The notes under the pieces were generated by a model. That model saw nothing but the letters and a program-made list of their open reading frames with translations, searched no databases and was not told where the DNA came from. Source: DASXKD01 sp963734725 (GTDB lineage: Bacteria; Actinomycetota; Actinomycetes; Streptosporangiales; Streptosporangiaceae). Taken from it: a DNA stretch of 37,820 nucleotides. Both the position numbers and the translations under genes were made by a program. The stretch spans positions 1 to 37,820 of the forward strand of contig CAVTIX010000004.1 of NCBI GenBank assembly GCA_963734725.1. Reading direction: 5' to 3'. The number at the start of each line of letters is the position of its first letter. Positions within the stretch are counted from its first letter, which is position 1. This document shows positions 1 through 8,798 of the stretch, in pieces.

Positions 1-565
1 TGTATGCAGCTTGCTTGATGCCGCACGCTTGCCCTATGTAGTCGACCGCGCCCTCATCGATGTCGGCGGGCTGGATTAGCTTTATCGCTCCCTTCTCCAC
101 CAGGCTCATCGGGTAGAAGGAAGTCTGAAGTGACCACGGGGTGCCGTCGATGAAGCGCTGGTAGTGCCGGCTCACGACGGAGGCGCCTTCCGGAATCCTG
201 AGGGACTCGGCAACGGCAGCAGTCGCTCGCTGTACCTCAATGACCGGATCGGTCTGAGAGTACTTTCTGCCCTTCCGCTCAACCTCGTCGATGTAGACCT
301 TCGTCTCGCCCGTCCTGGGATCCCCTGACAGCGTGCTCACGAAGGGGCTGGGGGGTTCGGTCACGAATGTTCCCTGACCGGCGCGAGTCTCGACAAGTCC
401 GGGCGTGACGAGTTGCTTGATGGCTTCGCGGATAGTGTTCCGTGACGCCCCGTAGTCCTCCATGAGTTCACCCTCGGTCGGAAGCTGAGCCCCTGGCGCG
501 AGCGTGCCGGACTCGATCTGGCTCCGCAGATCGTCGGCGATCCGCCGGTATATGGGTTCGTTCAT
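1..565 (-). CDS. GntR-family (HutC/UTRA) transcriptional regulator, C-terminus cut by window edge
   Basis: The frame stays open from ATG at 565 to the left edge, giving the first 188 residues. The start MNEPIYRRIADDLRSQIESG followed by LAPGAQLPTEGELMEDYGASRNTIREAIKQL is a GntR winged-helix DNA-binding domain (residues about 3-70), ending in the typical wing GLVETRAGQGTFV. After about residue 85 the sequence (QRATAAVAESLRIPEGASVVSRHYQRFIDGTPWSLQTSFYP) matches the start of a UTRA ligand-binding domain, so HutC subfamily. A GGGAGGAG ribosome site lies just upstream of the ATG. The ligand and targets cannot be read from the sequence. It is transcribed leftward, away from the rest of the window. 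The family is certain; the effector is unknown. Confidence 0.93.
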   Translation of the reverse strand, partial: MNEPIYRRIADDLRSQIESGTLAPGAQLPTEGELMEDYGASRNTIREAIKQLVTPGLVETRAGQGTFVTEPPSPFVSTLSGDPRTGETKVYIDEVERKGRKYSQTDPVIEVQRATAAVAESLRIPEGASVVSRHYQRFIDGTPWSLQTSFYPMSLVEKGAIKLIQPADIDEGAVDYIGQACGIKQAAY

Positions 566-589
566 GAGCTCCTCCCAAAGGTCCCAACC

Positions 590-618
590 AACCTAACTGT
601 AGGCCTCACCGGTATCAA
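590..618 (-). promoter_or_regulatory. Promoter of the GntR regulator gene
   Basis: On the minus strand TTGATA (613-618) and TAGGTT (590-595) are separated by exactly 17 bp, a good sigma-70-type match. The gene's ribosome site and ATG follow 15-25 nt downstream. Confidence 0.6.
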
Positions 619-639
619 AAGGATCATGCCTGCTGTCCT

Positions 640-664
640 AGTCATCAGAATGTTTGGGATGACT
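640..664. promoter_or_regulatory. Inverted repeat AGTCATC-N11-GATGACT
   Basis: Perfect 7-bp arms at 640-646 and 658-664, just upstream of the -35 box of the GntR gene. The position would suit an autoregulatory operator, but no binding specificity can be assigned. Confidence 0.3.
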
Positions 665-722
665 GTGTTTCGTTGCCCGCTGGACCGGGTACCTCTCAAC
701 GTACCACGAAAGGTAGGTATGA

Positions 723-776
723 GTGGGATGGATGGCTTCAGCTGGATAGATGGCTTCAGAGGGATGGATGGTTTCA
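723..776. repeat. Three 18-bp tandem repeats
   Basis: Units 723-740, 741-758 and 759-776 share the pattern GNGGGATGGATGGCTTCA with two to four substitutions each. The stretch 566-929 otherwise holds the GntR promoter region and no convincing gene. Several open frames cross it in both directions, but none has a ribosome site or a recognisable product. Confidence 0.7.
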
Positions 777-929
777 TACGGGTCATCACCCTAGCAGGAC
801 CAAGCCGCTGTTGTCCGACGACTCGCGGATTGCCTACTACCACTTTGGCCGCGGCCACCCACGCCGGGTCGGAGACCAGATCGGGGCAGCGGGAACACCA
901 ACCGCCGGCCAGACCGTAAAGGGGAAGCC

Positions 930-1223
930 ATGGCTGCCACCGTCTTCATCATCGCCGTAGCAATCTTCGTCCTGGGCACTGCCATCGGCCTCGTGGCCGT
1001 GGTCAGCATCGGGATCCGGCACGAGGAGAGCCTGTTCCGCGAGCGCCGCCAGCTCGCGGAGGAGGAGAGCATCTTCCTGGGGCGGCCCGTGCCCTATCAG
1101 GGCTTCATGGACACGGCCCCCAATCTAGTGAGCCATGGCGCGCGCTCTCTGACGGGTCTGCGGGTACGTCGTGCCAGAAGCGCCGATTCGCTCCCCGTTC
1201 CCGAGTACGAGCGGCAGCACTGA
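930..1223 (+). CDS. Small single-span membrane protein, unknown function
   Basis: 97 residues. A hydrophobic N-terminal segment (ATVFIIAVAIFVLGTAIGLVAVVSIGI, about residues 3-29) is followed by a charged stretch (RHEESLFRERRQLAEEESIFL) and a polar tail. This suggests a type I/III small membrane protein with a cytoplasmic C-terminus. An AAGGGGAA ribosome site precedes the ATG by about 6 nt. A strong hairpin follows the stop, so it is probably a single-gene unit. I do not recognise a named family. Codon use is like the neighbours. Confidence 0.6.
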   Translation: MAATVFIIAVAIFVLGTAIGLVAVVSIGIRHEESLFRERRQLAEEESIFLGRPVPYQGFMDTAPNLVSHGARSLTGLRVRRARSADSLPVPEYERQH

Positions 1224-1276
1224 GGAGACGACCGGGTCGGCCTGGCCCAGGGGCCGTGCCAGCCGACCTGGCGCCA

Positions 1277-1318
1277 GGACCGCGCCGCACCATTCCGGGG
1301 CATGGTGCGGCGCGGTCC
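1277..1318 (+). terminator. Strong 16-bp-stem hairpin terminator
   Basis: Arms 1277-1292 and 1303-1318 are perfectly complementary over 16 bp around a 10-nt loop. There is no long T-run, as is common in high-GC actinobacteria. It ends the small membrane protein gene and argues against a start at the ATG (1302) inside the hairpin for the next gene. Confidence 0.8.
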
Positions 1319-1382
1319 GCGCTTAAGCACGTTATCGAGCGGTATCTGTCGGGTCCCTGGGCTGGACTCTAAGCTCGGCAGG

Positions 1383-2447
1383 GTGCCGGAGATCACCGAA
1401 GACCGCTTCCCATGGCCGCCCGCGAGCGCGACGGGAGTCGGCTCGCTGCCGGGCACCGATCCGCCGGGGGCGCTGCGGCTGGTCTTCGATGAGCTGCCGG
1501 ACCTGCCCCATCTCCCCGAGCTTCCGGCCCGGGGTCCCGGCGCGGACCTGACCGGGCGGACCGCCGCGCTGCTCGTCGGCCTGCCCGTGGAACTCACCCC
1601 GGCCGGCTGGCGGTTCGCCGGCCGGCCCGGCCGCGACCTCAACCGGGCCCGGAGCTTCCTTTCCGCCGATCTCGACGCCCTGGAAGAGGCCGCGGACGGG
1701 TACCAGGGGCCGCTGAAGATCCAGGCGTGCGGGCCATGGACGCTGGCGGCCACCATCGAGCTGATCCGCAGCCAGGACCCGGCCCTCGCCGATCCCGGCG
1801 CCGCCGCCGACCTCATCGCGTCCCTGGCCGAGGGAATCGCAGCGCATGTGGCCGACGTCGGCAATCGGGTCCCCGGCGCCCGGATCGTGCTCCAGCTCGA
1901 CGAGCCGGCTTTGCCCGCCGTGATGGCGGGTGAGGTGCCTACCGCCAGCGGGCTGAACCGGCTGCCTGTGCCGGAACCCGCCGACCTGGAAGCCGGCCTT
2001 CGCTCCATCATCAGCGCCGGACGGGCGTTCACCGTGGTGCACTGCTGCGCCCTGTCGGTACCGTTCGGCATGATCAAAGGCGCCGGTGCGGATGGCGTCG
2101 GATGCGACCTGAGCAAGCTGGGGCGCGCAGGGGAAGACGGCCTCGCAGAGGCAGTGGAGGCCGGTCTCGGGATCCTCGCCGGGGTGATTCCCGCGACCGG
2201 GACCGCCCTCACGCCGGAGCCGCCGGCCAGCGCGGCGGCGCAGGTGGCGACCGGGCTGTGGCAGCGGATGGGCTGGCCCGTCGCGCACAACGGCCCGGGC
2301 GGCCCGGAAAGCGTGGCGGCCCAGGTAGTGCTGACACCCGCGTGCGGGATGGCGGGCGCCACGCGAGGTTATGCGCGGGCGGCGATGGCGTGCTGCCGCG
2401 AGGCGGCCCGGCTGCTGCCGGAACTGATCGAGGAGGAACAGAGGTGA
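1383..2447 (+). CDS. Cobalamin-independent methionine synthase (MetE C-terminal) family protein
   Basis: About 354 residues from the GTG at 1383 (VPEITEDRFPWPPASATGVGSLPGTDP). The motif FPWPxASATGxGSLPG is the usual beginning of the short MetE-like proteins that sit beside ligA in actinobacteria. VLQLDEPALPAVMAG and the later VHCCALSVPFGMI recall the MetE C-terminal barrel, where His and Cys residues bind zinc. The protein is far shorter than MetE (about 750), so full methionine synthase activity is unlikely, and the substrate is uncertain. An upstream in-frame ATG at 1302 lies inside a terminator hairpin and is rejected. The TGA stop overlaps a GTG that opens a linker frame leading to ligA. 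Confidence 0.82.
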   Translation: MPEITEDRFPWPPASATGVGSLPGTDPPGALRLVFDELPDLPHLPELPARGPGADLTGRTAALLVGLPVELTPAGWRFAGRPGRDLNRARSFLSADLDALEEAADGYQGPLKIQACGPWTLAATIELIRSQDPALADPGAAADLIASLAEGIAAHVADVGNRVPGARIVLQLDEPALPAVMAGEVPTASGLNRLPVPEPADLEAGLRSIISAGRAFTVVHCCALSVPFGMIKGAGADGVGCDLSKLGRAGEDGLAEAVEAGLGILAGVIPATGTALTPEPPASAAAQVATGLWQRMGWPVAHNGPGGPESVAAQVVLTPACGMAGATRGYARAAMACCREAARLLPELIEEEQR

Positions 2448-2464
2448 GGTACGGGTTGGCACAG

Positions 2465-2612
2465 ACGCCGCAGGCGCCGGGCCGAACGCCGCTTCGCGGC
2501 ATCCCCGGCGCCGAGGACCAGCCTCCCACTCTGCCGATTTGCGTGCCTCCGGCACGACCAAGCGCGCTGCTAGTTGGCGCGCCTCCGGCACGACGTCCCG
2601 CGAGGGAGGCCA
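2465..2612 (+). repeat. Intergenic element, copy A (metE-like/ligA junction)
   Basis: This spacer begins with a 27-nt block identical at 26 positions to the start of the spacer before ilvN (12994). It then shares GAGGAC, GCCTCCC and finally GCGAGGGAGGCCA. Copy A has an extra insert with GCCTCCGGCACGAC twice (near 2545 and 2580). A frame opens at GTG 2444, overlapping the upstream TGA, and runs 59 codons to a TGA at 2621-2623, just past the ligA ATG at 2616. Its end (PAREAMNV) resembles that of the copy B frame. GAGGGAGG serves as the ligA ribosome site. Confidence 0.7.
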
Positions 2613-2615
2613 TGA

Positions 2616-4773
2616 ATGTCTGAGCCTGAAGTTCCCGTGGCGCCCGACGCCGCGCGGCGCAGGCACGCCGAGCTGAGCGTGGAGATCGCCGAGAACGACT
2701 ACCGGTACTACATCCTGGACTCACCGCTCGTCTCTGACGCCGAGTACGACAAGCAGATGCGTGAGATCCGGGAGCTGGAGGAGCAGTACCCGGAGCTGCG
2801 CACGCCGGATTCGCCCACCCAGCGGCCGGCTGGGGGCGTCGCGACCCAGTTCACCCCCGTGCGCCACCTGCAACGGATGCTCAGCCTGGACAATGCGTTC
2901 TCGGCGGAGGAACTCGACGCCTGGGCGGCCCGGGCGGCCCGGCTTGGCGGGGGCGGGCCCTACCTGTGCGAGGTCAAGATCGACGGGCTGGCCGTTGCCC
3001 TCGTGTACCGGAACGGGGCGCTGGTCCGGGGGGCGACCAGGGGCGACGGCAGCACCGGGGAAGACATCACCCCCAACGTCCGCACCATTGACGCCGTGCC
3101 GGGCCAGGCTCACCGGTCCCGACGTGCCGGCCGAACTCGAGGTGCGCGGCGAGGTGTTCTTCCCGGTGGCCGGGTTCCACGAGCTGAACGAGAAGCTCGG
3201 CGAGGCGGGCAAGCCGCTGTTCGCCAACCCGCGCAGCGCCGCCGCGGGGTCGCTGCGGCAGAAGGACCCGAAGATCACCGCGAGCCGGCCGCTCGGGCTG
3301 ATCGTGCACGGGCTCGTGGTACCCGGCGCCGACCCAGGCGCCGCAGGGATGCCCGAGCCGGGGGAGACGGCCCTGCCCAGCGCGCCGGATACCCAGTCCG
3401 GCTGGTACGACCGGCTGCACGGGTGGGGGCTGCCGGTGAGCGACCTGGTCAAGATCGTGCCCGACCTGGACGGCGTGCGGTCCTACGTCGCCCGCTACGG
3501 CGAGCACCGGCACGATCCGCCGTACGAGATCGACGGCGTCGTGGTCAAGATCGACCAGCTCGAGCAGCAGCGCGCGCTCGGCTCGACGAGCCGGGCGCCC
3601 CGGTGGGCGATCGCGTACAAGTACCCACCGGAGGAAGTGACCACCAGGCTGCTGCGCATCGAAGTCAACACGGGCCGAACGGGGCGGGTCACCCCGTTCG
3701 GGATCATGGAGGCGGTCCAGGTGGCCGGTTCCACCGTGACCAACGCGACCTTGCACAACGCCGACGAGATCAAGCGCAAGGGCGTGCTGATCGGCGACAT
3801 GGTGGTCCTCCGCAAGGCCGGCGACGTGATCCCCGAGATCGTCGGGCCGGTGGCGGACCTGCGCACCGGGGACGAGCGTGAGTTCGTGTTCCCGGACCGG
3901 TGCCCGGCGTGCCAGACCAAGCTGGAGCGTGAGGAAGGCGAGGTGGACTGGCGCTGCCCCAACACGCGGTCCTGCCCCGCGCAGCTGCGTGAGCGGCTAT
4001 TCCACCTGGCCAGCCGCGCGGCGCTGGACATCGAGGTGCTGGGTTACGAGTCGATCGTCGCGCTGCTCGACTCCGGGCTGGTGGCCGACGAGGGCGACCT
4101 GTTCTCGGTGACCGAGGACAAGCTCGCGACGTGCCCGTTCTTCGTCAACAAGCAGGGCACGCTGAAGGTCAATGCGGGCCTGCTGCTGCGCAACCTGGAC
4201 GAGGCGCGGCGCCGCCCGCTGTGGCGGATTCTGGTGGCGCTGTCGATACGGCACGTCGGCCCCACCGCGGCCCGCGCGCTGGCCGCCGAGTTCGGCTCGC
4301 TGGACCTGATCGCCAGCGCGCCCGCCGAGCGGCTCGCCGCCGTCGACGGAGTCGGCCCGACGATCGCGGCCTCGGTGATCGACTGGTTCAAGGTGGACTG
4401 GCACGTCGCGATCGTGGACAAGTGGCGGGCCGCCGGGGTCGTGCTGGCCGAGGAGCGGGCCGGCGACGGCGCGGACGCGCGGCCCCTGGCCGGGGTCACC
4501 GTCGTGCTGACGGGCACGCTGCCGGGCCTGACCAGGGACGAGGCCAGTGAGGAGATCACCGGGCGGAGCGGCAAGGTCGCGTCCTCGGTGTCCAAGAAGA
4601 CCGACTTCGTGGTGGCGGGCGACAACGCCGGCAGCAAGTACGACAAGGCGCTGTCGCTCGGCGTGCCGGTGCTGGACGAAGCGGGGCTGCGGGTGCTGCT
4701 GGCGGACGGCGCGGCCGCGGCGCGGGCGGTGGCCGAGAACGCCCCCAGCGCCGAGGCCGAGCCGCCGGCCTGA
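2616..4773 (+). CDS. ligA: NAD-dependent DNA ligase LigA, with an apparent one-base frameshift
   Basis: Seals nicks in replication and repair using NAD+. The frame from 2616 carries the Ia and adenylation domains up to about codon 165, including the catalytic Lys121 in CEVKIDG. After 3100 the homology continues one frame over: RLTGPDVPAELEVRGEVFFPV, the oligonucleotide-binding fold, a four-Cys zinc finger (CPAC...RCPNTRSCPAQ), helix-hairpin-helix repeats and a C-terminal BRCT domain (PLAGVTVVLTGTLPG). Removing one G from the GGG at 3101-3103 restores a normal protein of 718 residues. Because LigA is generally essential, sequencing error is the likeliest cause. A GGGAGG ribosome site comes from the upstream repeat element. 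Confidence 0.93.
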
Positions 4774-4799
4774 GCCTTGCCGGGCGTGGGAGGCAGGCA

Positions 4800-4816
4800 C
4801 GGGCTGAGTGAGCCCG
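4800..4816 (+). terminator. Short hairpin after ligA
   Basis: CGGGCT-gagtg-AGCCCG is followed by a T-containing stretch. The stem is only 6 bp, so the call is tentative. The rest of 4774-5032 shows no gene that I can support. Confidence 0.35.
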
Positions 4817-5032
4817 ATTGTTCACCGGTCGGCGGCGCCGCGCCCGGGAGCCAGGGCGTGCCCCGTGGGTCTCCAGCCTACTGCGCGTCCGCCGGACGGG
4901 CGGCTCGCGGCGTTGTCGTCGTCGCCAGTAGCTCGCTATGGGCTCCTCCTCCGCCTTGCGATCCCCCGCCCGCCTCCCCATTCCCCCTTCACGACGGCCG
5001 CTCGGGACGGCATGGACCCACGGGGCACGCCC

Positions 5033-5038
5033 TAGGAT
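5033..5038 (+). promoter_or_regulatory. -10 box TAGGAT for a leaderless gatC
   Basis: TAGGAT ends 7 nt before the gatC ATG and there is no Shine-Dalgarno sequence, the geometry expected for leaderless transcripts in actinobacteria. No clear -35 is seen. Confidence 0.5.
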
Positions 5039-5045
5039 TACAACC

Positions 5046-5339
5046 ATGTCTATCGCCCGTGAGGACGTCGCGCACCTGGCCAGGCTCGCCAGGCTTGCCC
5101 TGGCCGAGGACGAACTGGACCATCTAGCCGCGCAGCTTGATGAGATCATCGCCGCGGTGGCCCGGGTCCAGGAGGTCGCCGCCGACGGCATCCCGCCCAC
5201 CTCGCACGCGGTTCCCCTGGTCAATGTGTTCCGCGAGGACACGCTGGTGCCGTGCCTGGACGCGGAAACCGTGCTCAGCCAGGCGCCCGCCGTGGAACAG
5301 CAGCGGTTCCGGGTGCCACGGATCCTGGCGGAGGACTAG
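5046..5339 (+). CDS. gatC: Aspartyl/glutamyl-tRNA amidotransferase subunit C
   Basis: 97 residues, MSIAREDVAHLARLARLALAEDELDHLAAQLDEII, with the C-terminal GLxxExxV-like belt (DTLVPCLDAETVLSQAPAVEQQRFRVPRIL). GatC stabilises GatA and links it to GatB in the GatCAB complex, which converts Glu-tRNA(Gln) or Asp-tRNA(Asn) to the amidated form. A longer frame runs back to 4938 but lacks family similarity; the ATG at 5046 fits the family length and lies 7 nt after a -10 box. The stop is 3 nt before gatA. Its C-terminal codons carry the GGAGGA ribosome site for gatA. Confidence 0.95.
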   Translation: MSIAREDVAHLARLARLALAEDELDHLAAQLDEIIAAVARVQEVAADGIPPTSHAVPLVNVFREDTLVPCLDAETVLSQAPAVEQQRFRVPRILAED

Positions 5340-5342
5340 AGC

Positions 5343-6842
5343 ATGGATACCGAACTCACCAAGCTGACCGCTGCGGACATCGCCGCCGCGATCCGGGATG
5401 GCGAGGTCACCGCGGCTGAAGTGACCGACGCGCACCTGACCAGGATCGAGCAGGTCAACCCCCGCGTCCGCGCATTCCTGCACGTCGCGGCGGACCAGGC
5501 CCGCGCGGCCGCCAGCGCGGTGGACCGGCGCCGGGCGGCAGGCGGTGACCTTGGCCCGCTGGCCGGGGTGCCGTTGGCGCTCAAGGACGTCTTCACCACC
5601 ATCGACATGCCCACCACCTGCGGATCCGCCATCCTAGACGGCTGGCGCCCGCCGTACGACGCCACGATCACCAGGCGGCTCCGGGACGCGGGCGTGGTGA
5701 TCCTCGGCAAGACCAACATGGACGAGTTCGCCATGGGCTCCTCTACCGAGAACTCGGCGTTCGGCCCGTCGCACAACCCCTGGGACCTCGGCCGGGTGCC
5801 CGGCGGGTCGTCCGGCGGGTCCTCCGCCGCGGTGGCCGCGCATGAGGCGCCGCTGGGGGTCGGCACCGACACCGGCGGCTCGATCCGCCAGCCGGGCGCG
5901 GTGTGCGGGGTGGTCGGGGTCAAGCCCACCTACGGCGGCAACTCCCGGTACGGGGTGGTGGCCTTTGCCTCCTCGCTGGACACGCCGGGGCCGCTGGCGC
6001 GCACCGTGCTCGACGCCGCGCTGTTGCACGAGGTGATGTCCGGGCACGACCCGTGCGACGCGACGTCGGTGGACGCCCCGGTCCCGCCGGTGGTCGCTGC
6101 GGCCAGGCAGGCGGACGTGAGCGGGATGACGATCGGCGTGGTGCCGGAGTTCACCGGCGAGGGGTTCCAGCCGGGGGTGCTGGCCAGGTTCAACGAGGCC
6201 GTCGAGTTGCTGGAGTCGCTGGGCGCGAAGGTGACCGAGGTCTCCTGCCCGCACTTCAGCTACGCCCTGCCCGCGTACTACCTGATCGCGCCCAGCGAGG
6301 CCTCCTCCAACCTGGCCCGGTTCGACGCCATGCGTTACGGCCTGCGGGTCGGGGACGACGGGACCCGCAGCGCCGAGGAGGTGATGGCGCTGACCCGGGC
6401 GCGGGGCTTCGGCGCGGAGGTGAAGCGGCGGATCATGCTGGGCGCCTACGCCCTGTCCAGCGGGTACTACGACGCCTACTACGGCAAGGCGCAGCAGGTC
6501 CGCACGCTGATCATCAGGGACTTCGAGGCCGCGTTCGAGCGGGTCGACGTGCTGGTGTCGCCGGCCACGCCGACCACGGCGTTCCCGCTGGGGGAGCGGG
6601 TGGACGACCCGATGGCGATGTACCTGGCCGACCTGTGCACGATCCCCTCGGACCTGGCCGGCAACGCGGCGCTGTCGGTGCCCTGCGGGCTCGCCCCCGA
6701 GGACGGCCTGCCGGTCGGCTTGCAGATCATGGCGCCGGTGCTGGCCGACGACCGGATGTACCGGGTCGGCGCGGCGGTGGAGGCGGCCCTCGACGCCCGT
6801 CGCGGTTATCCGCTGCTGAACGACGCGAAGGGGCTGGCCTGA
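5343..6842 (+). CDS. gatA: Aspartyl/glutamyl-tRNA amidotransferase subunit A
   Basis: 499 residues, full length for the amidase-signature family. The Ser-cisSer-Lys triad is visible: Lys81 in LALKDVFTT, the Gly-Ser loop PGGSSGGSSAA with the cis-Ser at about 156, and the nucleophile Ser180 in GTDTGGSIRQPG. GatA releases ammonia from glutamine, which is channelled to GatB. It lies between gatC and gatB with almost no spacing. Its TGA overlaps the gatB ATG (TGATG), implying translational coupling. The gltX at 32449 would supply the mischarged Glu-tRNA(Gln) that this complex repairs. Confidence 0.97.
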   Translation: MDTELTKLTAADIAAAIRDGEVTAAEVTDAHLTRIEQVNPRVRAFLHVAADQARAAASAVDRRRAAGGDLGPLAGVPLALKDVFTTIDMPTTCGSAILDGWRPPYDATITRRLRDAGVVILGKTNMDEFAMGSSTENSAFGPSHNPWDLGRVPGGSSGGSSAAVAAHEAPLGVGTDTGGSIRQPGAVCGVVGVKPTYGGNSRYGVVAFASSLDTPGPLARTVLDAALLHEVMSGHDPCDATSVDAPVPPVVAAARQADVSGMTIGVVPEFTGEGFQPGVLARFNEAVELLESLGAKVTEVSCPHFSYALPAYYLIAPSEASSNLARFDAMRYGLRVGDDGTRSAEEVMALTRARGFGAEVKRRIMLGAYALSSGYYDAYYGKAQQVRTLIIRDFEAAFERVDVLVSPATPTTAFPLGERVDDPMAMYLADLCTIPSDLAGNAALSVPCGLAPEDGLPVGLQIMAPVLADDRMYRVGAAVEAALDARRGYPLLNDAKGLA

Positions 6843-8512
6843 TGCCTGACAGCGAAATGGGGCGGGGCGGCGGGGTCAGGGCTAGCGAAATGGGGCGGGG
6901 CGGCGGGGTCAGGGCTAGCGAAATGGGGCGGGGCGGCGGGGTCAGGGCTAGCGAAATGGGGCGGGGCGGCGGGGTCAGGGCTAGCAGAGCGCTGGTCGGT
7001 TTTGACGAGGCAGTGTCCAGGTACGATCCGCTGATCGGCCTGGAGACCCACGTGGAGCTGGGCACCAGGACCAAGCTGTTCTGCGGCTGCCCGAACGCGT
7101 TCGGCGGCGAGCCCAACACCCACGTCTGCCCGGTGTGCCTGGGCCTGCCCGGGTCGCTGCCGGTGCCGAGCCAGGCGGCGATCGAGTACACGATCCGGAT
7201 CGGGCTCGCGCTGAACTGCTCCATCGCGGAATGGTGCCGGTTCGCCAGGAAGAACTACTTCTACCCGGACATGCCGAAGAACTTCCAGATCTCGCAGTAC
7301 GACGAGCCGCTGTGCACCGAGGGCTGGCTGGACGTCTCGCTCGACGAGGCCGACGCGGCGCAGTACGGCGGGGACGGCCGGGGCACGTTCCGGGTCGGCA
7401 TCGAGCGGGTCCACCTGGAGGAGGACACCGGGAAGTCGCAGCACATGGGCGGCGCGACGGGGCGGATCCACGGCGCGGAGTACTCCCTGGTGGACTACAA
7501 CCGGGCCGGCATCCCACTGGTGGAGATCGTCACCAAGCCGGTGGAGGGCACCGGCCCGCTGGCGCCGGCGGTGGCGCACGCCTACGTAAAAGAGCTGCGC
7601 GACCTGCTGCGCGCGCTGGGCGTGTCCGACGTTCGAATGGAAGAGGGGTCGCTGCGCTGCGACGTGAACACCTCGCTGTCCCCGCGAGAGTCAGGCCGGT
7701 GGGGCACCCGCACCGAGACCAAAAACGTCAACTCGCTCCGCTCCGTCGAGCGGGCCGTGCACTACGAGATTGAGCGCCAGGCCGCGGTCCTCGACGCGGG
7801 GGACCGGGTGATCCAGGAGACCCGGCACTTCCACGAGGACTCCGGGATCACCACGTCGGGGCGGAGCAAGGAGGAAGCGCAGGACTACCGCTACTTCCCC
7901 GAGCCCGACCTGGTCCCGCTCGCCCCGCCCCGCGACTGGGTGGAGCAGATCCGCGCCTCGCTGCCCGAACTGCCCGCGGCCCGGCGCGCCCGGCTGCAGG
8001 AGGAGTGGGGCATCACCGCGGCCGAGATGACCGACATCCGCAACGCCGGTGCGCTCGAGCCGGTCGAGCAGACGATCGCCGCCGGTGCTACGCCCGCCGA
8101 CGCCGGTAAGTGGTGGCTCAACGAACTTGCCCGCCGCGCCAACGACATCGGCGCCGAACTGGCCAGCCTGCCGATCACCCCGGCTGACGTGGCGCGAGTC
8201 GCGGCCCTGGTCGGCGCCGGCGCGCTCAACGACCGCCTGGCCCGCCAGGTCATCGAGGGCGTGCTGGCCGGCGAGGGCACACCGGACGAGGTCGTGGCGG
8301 CCCGTGGCCTGGCCGTGGTCAGCGACGACACGGCGCTGACCGCCGCGGTGGACGAGGCGATCGCCGCTAACCCCGACGTGGCCGACAAGATCCGCGGCGG
8401 CAAGGTCGCGGCGGCCGACGCCCTGGTCGGCGCGGTGATGAAGGCCACGCGCGGGCAGGCCGACGCGTCCCGGGTCCGTGAGCTGATCCTCGCCCGCCTC
8501 ACCGATTCATAG
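6842..8512 (+). CDS. gatB: Aspartyl/glutamyl-tRNA amidotransferase subunit B, with repeat-coded N-terminal extension
   Basis: 556 residues from the ATG that overlaps the gatA stop. The GatB core starts near residue 60 (SRYDPLIGLETHVELGTRTKLFCGC) and includes the kinase-like motif HLEEDTGKSQHMGG and YSLVDYNRAGIPLVEIVTKP. The C-terminus (AADALVGAVMKATRGQADASRVRELILARL) is the YqeY-like tRNA-binding tail. Residues about 4-47 are four identical copies of an 11-residue unit containing EMGRGGGVRA, which is not part of the family. Each copy contains an in-frame ATG, so translation might also begin later in the array. GatB phosphorylates and amidates the mischarged aminoacyl-tRNA. Confidence 0.95.
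   Translation: MPDSEMGRGGGVRASEMGRGGGVRASEMGRGGGVRASEMGRGGGVRASRALVGFDEAVSRYDPLIGLETHVELGTRTKLFCGCPNAFGGEPNTHVCPVCLGLPGSLPVPSQAAIEYTIRIGLALNCSIAEWCRFARKNYFYPDMPKNFQISQYDEPLCTEGWLDVSLDEADAAQYGGDGRGTFRVGIERVHLEEDTGKSQHMGGATGRIHGAEYSLVDYNRAGIPLVEIVTKPVEGTGPLAPAVAHAYVKELRDLLRALGVSDVRMEEGSLRCDVNTSLSPRESGRWGTRTETKNVNSLRSVERAVHYEIERQAAVLDAGDRVIQETRHFHEDSGITTSGRSKEEAQDYRYFPEPDLVPLAPPRDWVEQIRASLPELPAARRARLQEEWGITAAEMTDIRNAGALEPVEQTIAAGATPADAGKWWLNELARRANDIGAELASLPITPADVARVAALVGAGALNDRLARQVIEGVLAGEGTPDEVVAARGLAVVSDDTALTAAVDEAIAANPDVADKIRGGKVAAADALVGAVMKATRGQADASRVRELILARLTDS
6851..6982 (+). repeat. Four perfect 33-bp tandem repeats at the 5' end of gatB
   Basis: Units 6851-6883, 6884-6916, 6917-6949 and 6950-6982 are identical. 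The unit length is a multiple of three, so copy-number change keeps the gatB frame. Every unit includes GAAATGGGG (in-frame ATG) and a CAGGG that could act as a weak ribosome site for the next ATG. Confidence 0.97.
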
Positions 8513-8532
8513 GGCATCACGATCCGGCGCGG

Positions 8533-8573
8533 CTGGCCGGGCAGCGATCACGCGCGTGGGCTCGCCGGGCCAG
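8533..8573 (+). terminator. Hairpin after gatB
   Basis: CTGGCCGGGC (8533-8542) pairs with GCCGGGCCAG (8564-8573) with one mismatch, starting 20 nt after the gatB stop. There is no U-tract. It plausibly ends the gatCAB unit. Confidence 0.45.
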
Positions 8574-8751
8574 GGAACCGGCTGACGTCCTGCGCGGTGG
8601 GCCCGCCGGGGCAGGTCAACGGCACGATGAGGCATGCGTTCAGGTTCGTCGGAGGTTACCGCCGCCTTACCTTGCCGCAGTCTCAATCGAAGTGTGACCT
8701 TTGGGATTTACAGTGAGAGTCACAGCGACATGACAACGTGTGTCCGTGTGG

Positions 8752-8779
8752 TTGCAAGGGCGCGCTGCACGGCTAGCTT
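8752..8779 (+). promoter_or_regulatory. Promoter candidate for the GGDEF gene
   Basis: TTGCAA (8752-8757) and TAGCTT (8774-8779) are 16 bp apart. Upstream, TGTGAC and GTCACA (about 8694-8725) form a widely spaced inverted repeat of unknown meaning. Transcription from here would give a leader of about 115 nt. Confidence 0.4.
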
Positions 8780-8798
8780 TCGTTTCCCCTATGTGTGA

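Noticed and set aside
1302..1382. ATG at 1302 as start of the MetE-like gene
   Set aside because: The codon overlaps the loop and right arm of a 16-bp terminator hairpin, and the added residues have no family similarity.
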